NCBI GenBank assembly: GCA_029571495.1
Contig: JAKPSO010000674.1
Span: 1 to 10,613 of the forward strand
From: Pseudomonadota bacterium
GTDB taxonomy: Bacteria; Pseudomonadota; Gammaproteobacteria; Burkholderiales; Casimicrobiaceae
Reading direction: 5' to 3'
Length of the DNA: 10,613 nucleotides
Shown here: one piece after another, positions 5,103 through 10,613 of the stretch
Position numbering within the stretch: the stretch's first letter is position 1
Layout: every line of letters starts with the position of its first letter
The notes under the pieces: generated by a model
What the model was told of the DNA's origin: nothing
Databases searched by the model: none
What the model saw: only the letters and a program-made list of their open reading frames with translations
Program-made: the position numbers and the translations under genes

Positions 5103-7253
5103 ATGCCGGAGAAAACCGCTGCCACTACCGTCGCGATCCAGCGCCCAACAGACATTCCGGGGTGGGTCGCCATTCGCGTGGGCCAACCGGCCGCCGCGCG
5201 CGGCGCGGCAGCGGCGGAGCTCATGCAGCTTCTGCAATTAGACGAGGATTGTGTTGCTGCGGCGTACCTGACGCCGCTACCCGCAGACGCCGCGACGGCG
5301 GACTTGGTGAGCGCTGCGTTCGGGGTAGAAGTCGGCAAACTGTTTTCTGGTGTGCATCGTATGGCCTCGATGCAGGGCCTGACCAAATCTTCTGCGGCGC
5401 CGATTACACCGGCACAACAAGCGCAACAGACCGAGGCGCTGCGCAAAATGCTGCTCGCGATGGTCGACGATCTTCGCGTCGTTTTCATCAAACTCGCTGA
5501 ACGTTTGGTGTCGCTACGCGCAGCGGCCTTGTCGAGCGAGGCGCGCCGCAACGACAGCGCGAAGGCTGAAGCCCGTGAAGTGATGGACGTCTTTGCGCCA
5601 CTGGCCAACCGGCTTGGGCTGTGGCGACTGAAGTGGGAGCTTGAAGACTTGTCGTTGCGGCTCTTGGAGCCCAACGAATACCACCGCATAGCGCGTTACC
5701 TCGACGAGACGCGTATCGAGCGTGAAGCCTACATCGACACCACGAAGGCAATGCTGCGCGACGCTCTGTCCAAGGCGCATATCCCCGGCGAAATTACAGG
5801 GCGGTCGAAGCACATTTATTCGATCTACGACAAGCTGCAACGCAAACGCTGTGCGATCGAGGAGCTGTACGACATTCGCGCGGTTCGCGTGATCGTGCCG
5901 GACCTTAAGGATTGCTACTCAACGCTGGGCATCGTGCACAGTATGTTCCAGCCAATTCCCGGCGAATTCGACGATTACATCGCGAAGCCGAAAGCCAACA
6001 ACTACCGCTCGCTGCACACCAGCGTGATCGGTCCGCAGAATCGTGCCGTTGAAGTCCAGATTCGGACGATGGAAATGCACGAACATTGTGAGTACGGCGT
6101 TGCAGCGCATTGGAATTACAAAGAGGGCGGCAAGGCGGGTGACGACGCCGCGTTCGCCGAGAAAATTTCCAGTTTGCGGCAAGTGTTGTCGTGGGGCAAG
6201 GAAGTCAGCTCGCCGGGCGAAATGCTGTCTGGCTTCAAGGCGTCGTTGTTTGAAGAAACGATCTTTGTATTGACGCCGCAGGGCAAGATCATTGACCTTC
6301 CGAAAGATTCAACGCCGGTGGATTTCGCGTATGCGATCCACTCAGGCATCGGGCACCGTTGTCGTGGCGCGAAAGTGGACGGCGCTATGGTGCCGCTCAA
6401 CACACCACTCAAAAACGGCCAGCGCGTGGATATCGTCACGGTGAAGGAGGGCGGCCCGTCGCGCGATTGGCTCAATCCCGACACCGGATACCTGCGCAGC
6501 CATCGCGCTCGCGGCAAAGTGCGGCAATGGTTCAATAGTCTTGAGATTCAAGAAACGCTTGCTTCGGGGCGCGCCATCGTCGAAAAGGACTTGGCGCGAC
6601 GTGGCCTCACCGCGCTCAATCTTGACAAGCTCACGCACGACGCGGGTTTCAAAACGCAGGATGAGTTCTTCGCCGCGGTGGGTAGAGCGGAACTGAATTC
6701 ACGCGAACTCGATGTCGCGGTTCGCAAAGCCGCAGGGCTCGTCGAAGCGCCGCCGACAACCGACGCACGCGGCGAGATGCACACGACGAGAAGCCGCGCA
6801 AAAGCTGGCAGCGGTGGCATCTTGGTCGTCGGCGTCGACAAACTGATGACGGGGCTCGCGAAGTGCTGCAAGCCAGTCCCACCGGACCCAGTAGTCGGTT
6901 TTGTGACGCGGCTGAAAGGCATCACCATTCACCGCGCTGATTGCTCGAACGTCCTGCGCATGCAAGCGACAGAACCGAACCGTATCATCGAAGCGGGGTG
7001 GGGCGAAGCCGCACAGAATGATTTGTTCAGCGTGCAAGTAGAAGTAATCGCGCATGATCGGCAAGGTCTGCTGCGCGATATCTCTGACGTACTTGCGCGC
7101 GAAAAAATTAACGTCACCGCCGTCAACACGCTAAGCCGCGATTACGTCGCGAAGATGAAGTTCACCGCAGAAGTGAAAAGCATCGATCAGCTCAAAGGCG
7201 CATTGGCGCAGGTGTCACAGGTGAAGGGTGTGCAAAACGCTCGACGCATCTAA
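5103..7253 (+). CDS. relA: GTP pyrophosphokinase RelA, (p)ppGpp synthetase
   Basis: The 716-residue RelA/SpoT-family protein makes (p)ppGpp from ATP and GTP/GDP when stalled ribosomes carry uncharged tRNA. The N-terminal hydrolase-type domain lacks the H-D-x-x-E-D motif, so hydrolysis is not expected. The synthetase domain is complete: Y-D257-I-R259-A-V-R, E-F-D-D (288-291), the Y-R-S-L-H-T loop, and E317 in V-E-V-Q-I-R. The acidic E-F-D-D, rather than R-F-D-D, is the mark of synthetase-only RelA. A TGS domain follows (about residues 380-450, starting F-V-L-T-P-Q-G). Then come a helical region, a zinc-finger region with C588-C589, H610 and C614, and a C-terminal ACT/RRM domain (from about N640). 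ATG 5103 is the first start after a stop at 5076-5078 and has no clear Shine-Dalgarno sequence. The gap to pgeF is 77 bp. The stop codon merges into a long palindrome. Confidence 0.95.
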   Translation: MPEKTAATTVAIQRPTDIPGWVAIRVGQPAAARGAAAAELMQLLQLDEDCVAAAYLTPLPADAATADLVSAAFGVEVGKLFSGVHRMASMQGLTKSSAAPITPAQQAQQTEALRKMLLAMVDDLRVVFIKLAERLVSLRAAALSSEARRNDSAKAEAREVMDVFAPLANRLGLWRLKWELEDLSLRLLEPNEYHRIARYLDETRIEREAYIDTTKAMLRDALSKAHIPGEITGRSKHIYSIYDKLQRKRCAIEELYDIRAVRVIVPDLKDCYSTLGIVHSMFQPIPGEFDDYIAKPKANNYRSLHTSVIGPQNRAVEVQIRTMEMHEHCEYGVAAHWNYKEGGKAGDDAAFAEKISSLRQVLSWGKEVSSPGEMLSGFKASLFEETIFVLTPQGKIIDLPKDSTPVDFAYAIHSGIGHRCRGAKVDGAMVPLNTPLKNGQRVDIVTVKEGGPSRDWLNPDTGYLRSHRARGKVRQWFNSLEIQETLASGRAIVEKDLARRGLTALNLDKLTHDAGFKTQDEFFAAVGRAELNSRELDVAVRKAAGLVEAPPTTDARGEMHTTRSRAKAGSGGILVVGVDKLMTGLAKCCKPVPPDPVVGFVTRLKGITIHRADCSNVLRMQATEPNRIIEAGWGEAAQNDLFSVQVEVIAHDRQGLLRDISDVLAREKINVTAVNTLSRDYVAKMKFTAEVKSIDQLKGALAQVSQVKGVQNARRI

Positions 7254-7396
7254 AAGTCCGCCGCACGACTACTGCGAGCCCGTGAAGCGTCGTTAAAAAT
7301 GTCCGAAAAATCCTCACGTACCGCAAGTACGTTCCGGTGTTTTCAGACATTTTTGCCTAGCCTGACGGGCTCTCGCTACGTCGTGCGGCGGACTTT
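7253..7396. repeat. 144-bp stepped palindrome between relA and the Bug gene
   Basis: Five pairs of inverted segments share one centre near 7324: a 17-bp perfect outer pair starting AAAGTCCG (7253-7269 / 7380-7396); GAGCCCGT / ACGGGCTC (7276-7283 / 7365-7372); AAAAATGTC / GACATTTTT (7295-7303 / 7346-7354); GAAAA / TTTTC (7305-7309 / 7340-7344); and ACGTAC / GTACGT (7316-7321 / 7327-7332) around a CGCAA loop. That gives at least 45 matched pairs. The third pair ends in a T-run on both strands, so the core can act as a two-way terminator for relA. The extra outer arms are far more than a terminator needs and resemble the terminal repeats of a MITE. No clear target-site duplication is visible. 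Confidence 0.8.
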
Positions 7397-7421
7397 CTGA
7401 TATACAACACGACAAGAATTC

Positions 7422-7429
7422 AAAGGAGG
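7422..7429 (+). promoter_or_regulatory. Very strong Shine-Dalgarno of the Bug-family gene
   Basis: AAAGGAGG, five bases before ATG 7435, is nearly a full complement of the 16S rRNA 3' end. It fixes this start and predicts high translation, in line with the abundant expression usual for Bug-type binding proteins. A TATACA hexamer (7401-7406) lies upstream but has no good -35. Confidence 0.7.
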
Positions 7430-7434
7430 ACAGA

Positions 7435-8412
7435 ATGAAATCAAAAACAGTAAGCGCGGCACTTGCCGTCGCGTTCGGCGCTATGTTTGCGCTCGCAGGA
7501 ACAGCCCACGCGCAGTACCCCACTAAGCCAATCAAAATGATAGTTCCGTTCCCGGCTGGTGGAACCACGGACATTTTGGCGCGTGCGGTGGCGGCAGACT
7601 TGCAGAAGTCGCTCGGGCAAGCGGTGTTCGTCGAGAACAAGGCGGGCGCTGGCGGCAATATCGGCTCAGACGCCGTCGCGAAATCGCCGGCCGACGGCTA
7701 CACGCTCCTCATGGGCACTGTAGGTACCCACGCGATCAACGTCTCGCTTTATCCGAAAATGCCGTACGACGCGGTGAAGGATTTCGCTCCCGTCTCGTTG
7801 GTAGCAGGCGTTCCTAACGTCTTAGTCGCTGCGCCGTCGTTTCCGATCAACAGCGTGAAAGACTTGGTCGACGCAGCCAAAAAGGCGCCGGACAAAGTGA
7901 CATTTGCGTCGAGCGGCAGCGGTACCTCAATTCACCTCTCCGGCGAGTTGTTCAAACAGTTGGCAGGCGTGCAAATGACGCACGTACCGTACAAGGGCTC
8001 CTCGGCTGCGCTGCCGGACGTGATCAGCGGCCAAGTGAACGTGATGTTCGACAACGCGCCGTCGGTGATTCAACACATTCGCGGCGGCAAGCTCAAGGCG
8101 ATCGCTGTCACGAGCGACAAGCGCTCGCCCGCGCTGCCTGGTGTGCCGACCATCGCGGAATCCGGGTTGCCGGCGTTCGAAGCCAGCTCATGGTTTGGCG
8201 TGTTGGCACCGGCAGGTACTCCGAAAGACATCGTCGATAAGCTCTCCGCCGCCATCGCGAAGTCGCTGCAAACGGCGGATATGAAAGAGCGCCTCGCCGG
8301 TCAAGGCGCGGTGGCCGTGGGCAACACACCAGAGCAATTCGCCGCGCACATCAAGGCGGAAATCGACAAGTGGGCGAAAGTCGTGAAGGCCTCGGGCGCG
8401 AAGGTTGACTGA
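7435..8412 (+). CDS. Bug-family (TctC) tripartite tricarboxylate transporter binding protein
   Basis: The 325-residue protein starts with a Sec signal peptide, M-K-S-K followed by a hydrophobic core and A-H-A before Q27, so it should be periplasmic. The mature part begins Y-P-T-K-P-I-K-M-I-V-P-F and has the A-G-G-T-T-D loop, the N-K-A-G-A-G-G-N-I-G motif, the D-G-Y-T-L-L strand and H-V-P-Y-K-G, all typical of Bug proteins. These two-lobed receptors bind carboxylates or other small ligands. They are greatly expanded in Burkholderiales and usually lack linked TctA/TctB membrane subunits; none is present here either. The ligand cannot be read from the sequence. The gene stands alone, bounded upstream by the 144-bp palindrome and followed after 113 bp by another binding-protein gene with its own promoter. 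Length is normal for the family. Confidence 0.93.
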   Translation: MKSKTVSAALAVAFGAMFALAGTAHAQYPTKPIKMIVPFPAGGTTDILARAVAADLQKSLGQAVFVENKAGAGGNIGSDAVAKSPADGYTLLMGTVGTHAINVSLYPKMPYDAVKDFAPVSLVAGVPNVLVAAPSFPINSVKDLVDAAKKAPDKVTFASSGSGTSIHLSGELFKQLAGVQMTHVPYKGSSAALPDVISGQVNVMFDNAPSVIQHIRGGKLKAIAVTSDKRSPALPGVPTIAESGLPAFEASSWFGVLAPAGTPKDIVDKLSAAIAKSLQTADMKERLAGQGAVAVGNTPEQFAAHIKAEIDKWAKVVKASGAKVD

Positions 8413-8454
8413 GCCATCGCGCAGTACAAACGTCTCAAAACTCACATTTGGCGC

Positions 8455-8483
8455 TAGGCAGTCGTTTCCCGCGCGCCTACAAT
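8455..8483 (+). promoter_or_regulatory. Sigma-70-like promoter of the peptide-binding protein gene
   Basis: TAGGCA (8455-8460, four of six to TTGACA) and TACAAT (8478-8483, five of six to TATAAT) are separated by the ideal 17 bases. Transcription would start near 8490, giving a leader of about 36 bases that carries GGAGAGG (8516-8522) before ATG 8526. This supports ATG 8526 as the true start and an independent transcript. Confidence 0.55.
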
Positions 8484-8525
8484 GAATTTGCAAGTAACCC
8501 TTTTGATTGTCGATTGGAGAGGTCT

Positions 8526-10100
8526 ATGAAATTTGTGAAACTCGCCGCAGCAGTGCTTCTCGCCTGCGCGGCCGCGCTACCTGCTGCTGCGCAGCAAAAA
8601 GTGTTGAAGGTTGCACCGCACGCCTTCCCTGCGAACCTTGATCCGTTCAATGTCACCGCTTACATCACGCGTAACCACGGTTACATGGTGTACGACACGC
8701 TCTTCGCCACCGACGAAAAAGGCGCGATCAAACCACAGATGGTCGACAAATGGGTGGTGAGTCCCGACGGCAAAACCTACACGTTCACGTTGCGCGACAA
8801 GCTTGAGTTTCACGATGGCAAACCGGTGACCGGCGAAGACTGCGTCGCGTCGATCAAGCGTTGGGGCGCACGTGACGGTTACGGTCAAAAGCTCATGACG
8901 TTTGTTGACAAGATGGACGCGCCGGACGCGAAGACTTTCCGCATGATGCTCAAAGAGCCCACCGGCATCGTGCTGGAAGCGCTCGGCAAACCATCGTCGA
9001 ATCCAGCGTTTATCATGCCTGCGCGCGTCGCGGCGACGGACCCGTTCAAGGTGATCGACGATTACACCGGCTCCGGCCCATTCGTGTTCAAGAAGGACGA
9101 ATACAAGCCCGGCGTGCAGTCGATCTATTTGAAGAACACGAAGTACGTGCCGCGCAGCGAACCGCCGTCAGGTCTGGCGGGCGGCAAAAAAGTGTACGTT
9201 GATCGCGTCGAGTGGCTCGCGCTCAAAGACGCACAAACGCAGCTCAATGCGCTGCTTGCGGGCGAGATCGACATGATCGAACAGCCCGCGTTTGAGCAAT
9301 ATCCACAACTGCGTAAAGACCCACGTGTCAGCGTTGTCGACGTGAGCACGGTGAACTACCAGTACGTGATGCGCTTCAACCATTTGGTGCCGCCGTTCAA
9401 CAACGTGAAAGTGCGCGAGGCGGCGATGTGGGCAATGAACCAAGAAGCGTTCTTGCGCGCCCAGGTGGGTCCAGAAAACGAAGGCATGTTCTCGACCTGC
9501 CCAAGTATGTATCCGTGCGGCACGCCGCTCGCAAGCCCGAAAGGCAGCGAGTTCATGGTCAAGGGCAACATGGCAAAAGCGCAACAGTTGCTCAAAGAAT
9601 CGGGCTACGACGGCAAACCTATTTTGATCATGCGCCCGACCGATTTGCAGTCCATCCACAAGCTGCCATTGGTAGCGACACAGCTCCTTCGTCAGGCCGG
9701 CTTCAAAGTGGATTTGGTCACGATGGATTGGGGCTCACTCGTTGCGCGTCGCTCGAAGAAAGAGCCCGTGGAGCAGGGTGGCTGGAACATCTTCCTGACT
9801 GCATGGGTGGGGGCAGACATCATGAACCCGCTGACCGCTGCGCCACTCGGTGGCAATGGCGAAAAGGGTTGGGCTGGTTGGGCGACCGATGCCGAACTTG
9901 AAAAGCTTCGTGAGCAGTACGCGCACGCTACGACCGACGCTGACAAGAAACGTATCGCAGAGGCCGTGCAAGTTCGCGCGACACAAATCGGCACGCATGC
10001 CATCCTCGGCGAATACAAGAACCCAGCGGCGACGCGCAAGAACATTTCTGGCGTGCTGAAGACCGCAGGTTCGGCGTACTGGAATATTCAGAAGCAGTGA
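8526..10100 (+). CDS. ABC transporter substrate-binding protein, peptide type (SBP_bac_5)
   Basis: The 524-residue protein belongs to the DppA/OppA/NikA family of periplasmic receptors that deliver peptides, nickel or related ligands to an ABC permease. A signal peptide is clear: M-K-F-V-K, a hydrophobic run and A-A-A before Q23. A cysteine at residue 14 (L-L-A-C) could be read as a lipobox, but the run continues past it, so signal peptidase I cleavage is favoured. Family motifs include D-P-F-N near the mature N-terminus, Y-D-T-L-F-A, W-V-V-S-P-D-G-K-T-Y-T-F-T-L-R, F-H-D-G-K-P-V-T and G-S-G-P-F-V-F. C325 and C331 (C-P-S-M-Y-P-C) are placed to form a disulphide. ATG 8526 is chosen because GGAGAGG precedes it and the signal peptide begins there; reading from 8448 would pass through the promoter. 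No permease or ATPase gene follows before the right-hand amidase gene. The ligand is unknown. Confidence 0.93.
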   Translation: MKFVKLAAAVLLACAAALPAAAQQKVLKVAPHAFPANLDPFNVTAYITRNHGYMVYDTLFATDEKGAIKPQMVDKWVVSPDGKTYTFTLRDKLEFHDGKPVTGEDCVASIKRWGARDGYGQKLMTFVDKMDAPDAKTFRMMLKEPTGIVLEALGKPSSNPAFIMPARVAATDPFKVIDDYTGSGPFVFKKDEYKPGVQSIYLKNTKYVPRSEPPSGLAGGKKVYVDRVEWLALKDAQTQLNALLAGEIDMIEQPAFEQYPQLRKDPRVSVVDVSTVNYQYVMRFNHLVPPFNNVKVREAAMWAMNQEAFLRAQVGPENEGMFSTCPSMYPCGTPLASPKGSEFMVKGNMAKAQQLLKESGYDGKPILIMRPTDLQSIHKLPLVATQLLRQAGFKVDLVTMDWGSLVARRSKKEPVEQGGWNIFLTAWVGADIMNPLTAAPLGGNGEKGWAGWATDAELEKLREQYAHATTDADKKRIAEAVQVRATQIGTHAILGEYKNPAATRKNISGVLKTAGSAYWNIQKQ

Positions 10101-10128
10101 GCAGTGAGCCGTCAGCAGTGAACTGTGA
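10094..10128 (+). repeat. Heptamer tandem repeat overlapping a stop codon
   Basis: Five consecutive 7-base units read GCAGTGA, GCAGTGA, GCCGTCA, GCAGTGA, ACTGTGA. The TGA of the first unit is the stop codon of the binding-protein gene. Three units are identical and two have diverged. This is a short simple repeat that could arise by replication slippage; no function is evident. Confidence 0.7.
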
Positions 10129-10136
10129 GCGGCGCT

Positions 10137-10200
10137 GTGGGAGCGGGCTTGCCCGCGATTGCGCGTCGCAACACTCAATAGCGGGCGAGCCCGCTGCAAC
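10137..10200. repeat. Inverted pair of REP-like units (BIME-like)
   Basis: Unit 1 (10137-10161, GTGGGAGCGGGCTTGCCCGC plus five bases) and unit 2 (10176-10200, inverted) match at 21 of 25 positions. Each has its own hairpin: GCGGGC-TT-GCCCGC (10143-10156) and AGCGGGC-GA-GCCCGCT (10180-10195). The 14-base spacer has a small palindrome at its left edge (TTGCG-CGT-CGCAA). Unit 1 closely resembles the REP sequences abundant in Pseudomonas and some Xanthomonadales. REP pairs sit between genes, are moved by RAYT transposases and can stop transcription or protect mRNA 3' ends. No RAYT gene is in the window. Confidence 0.7.
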
Positions 10201-10218
10201 GAGTGCTATGTGATGCGG

Positions 10219-10342
10219 GTAAACAGCTTTGAGGCGCTAACGACCGTTCTACGGTCATTAGCGCCCAAAAAAGCTCTCTATCGACTAAGTGGAAAAACCT
10301 CCTGTAACGGCCGCTCTACGGTCGATAGCGCTAAAAAGCTGT
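10219..10342 (+). repeat. Interspersed repeat, copy 2, with internal hairpins
   Basis: This is the better-preserved partner of the repeat at 1910-2033. It contains GGCGCTAACGACCG (10233-10246) facing CGGTCATTAGCGCC (10252-10265), a 14-bp stem with one mismatch around TTCTA. A second related unit at 10306-10332 repeats the 10239-10265 segment directly, 22 of 27 bases identical. An outer pair AACAGCTTT / AAAGCTGTT (10222-10230 / 10335-10343) brackets the whole, and CTATCGAC / GTCGATAG (10278-10285 / 10321-10328) pair inside. It ends just before the ATG of the next gene. Confidence 0.75.
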
Positions 10343-10343
10343 T

Positions 10344-10613
10344 ATGACCGATCTGTGCTTCACGTCTGTTCCTGAGCTTTCACGCTTACTCGCGTCGCGA
10401 CAGGTTTCTGCGCGCGAATTGCTTGACGCGTTCCTCGCGCGAATTGATCGCGCAAATCCAGCGCTCAACGCCATCGTCACTTTTGATCGTGACGGCGCGT
10501 ACGCCAATGCCGACGCTGTCGATGCGCGCCGCGCGGCCCGATTGCCTACGTCGCCGCTCGCGGGTTTGCCGATCGCGATCAAGGACATGGAGCCGGTCAA
10601 AGGCATGCGCACG
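10344..10613 (+). CDS. Amidase-signature family enzyme, N-terminal part
   Basis: The first 90 residues are present before the window ends. L-A-G-L-P-I-A-I-K80-D followed by V-K-G-M-R-T is the start of the amidase-signature core, and K80 is the Lys of the Ser-cisSer-Lys triad. The two serines lie beyond the edge. The leading part (L-L-A-S-R-Q-V-S-A-R-E-L-L-D-A-F-L-A-R-I-D and N-P-A-L-N-A-I-V) is the usual N-terminal helix pair of GatA-like enzymes. Members hydrolyse amides or act as the GatA subunit of Glu-tRNA(Gln) amidotransferase; a stand-alone amidase seems likelier here because gatC is not upstream, but this is inferred. ATG 10344 is the first start after an in-frame stop at 10332-10334 and has no visible ribosome-binding site. 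The repeat ends directly before it. The upstream peptide-type receptor hints at peptide or amide use. Confidence 0.88.
   Translation, partial: MTDLCFTSVPELSRLLASRQVSARELLDAFLARIDRANPALNAIVTFDRDGAYANADAVDARRAARLPTSPLAGLPIAIKDMEPVKGMRT

Noticed and set aside
5066..5689. A 207-codon minus-strand frame opposite the start of relA
   Set aside because: It is Ser/Ala/Arg-rich with the low-complexity look of an antisense frame, and relA is unmistakable on the other strand.
7253..7396. Complete insertion sequence at the palindrome
   Set aside because: There is no transposase reading frame, and no convincing target-site duplication flanks the arms.
8448..8525. Upstream extension of the peptide-binding protein to 8448
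   Set aside because: It would put 26 residues in front of a complete signal peptide and translate the predicted promoter. GGAGAGG fixes ATG 8526.

Overview
The window reads as a chromosomal segment of a betaproteobacterium, probably in or near the Burkholderiales/Rhodocyclales. The reasons are a benzoyl-CoA epoxidase of the aerobic 'box' pathway, a Bug-type (TctC) periplasmic binding protein, a RelA-type (p)ppGpp synthetase, and a divergent bamD / rluD-pgeF arrangement. Base composition is GC-rich throughout the coding regions. No species can be named from this sequence alone.

Layout. 1-153 (+) is the 3' end of a PIN-domain (VapC-like) gene cut by the window edge. 244-1734 (-) is boxB, standing alone without boxA or boxC beside it. 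1735-2280 has no gene. It holds the boxB upstream region, with a TGCA-N6-TGCA motif, a dyad and an FNR/Anr-like box, followed by a diverged interspersed repeat and an imperfect inverted repeat built of ATCTGCG units. 2281-3096 (-) is bamD. It diverges across a 140-bp shared promoter region from rluD (3237-4253, +), whose end overlaps pgeF (4246-5025, +). relA follows (5103-7253, +). A 144-bp stepped palindrome (7253-7396) begins on the last base of the relA stop codon and separates it from a Bug-family binding-protein gene (7435-8412, +). Next comes a peptide-type ABC transporter binding protein (8526-10100, +). A dense repeat zone (10094-10342) holds heptamer tandem repeats, an inverted pair of REP-like units and a second copy of the interspersed repeat. 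It leads directly into the start of an amidase-signature gene (10344 to the right edge, +).

How the genes fit together. bamD, rluD, pgeF and relA are housekeeping genes for outer-membrane assembly, 23S rRNA pseudouridylation, peptidoglycan precursor quality control and the stringent response. Both binding proteins and the amidase concern uptake and breakdown of small organic compounds (carboxylates; peptides or amides). BoxB epoxidises benzoyl-CoA in aerobic aromatic degradation.

No known defence system, CRISPR array, prophage or complete insertion sequence was found. The most unusual content is non-coding: four of the larger intergenic gaps carry distinct repeat or palindrome structures, including two copies of one ~124-bp element about 8.3 kb apart that align without gaps.
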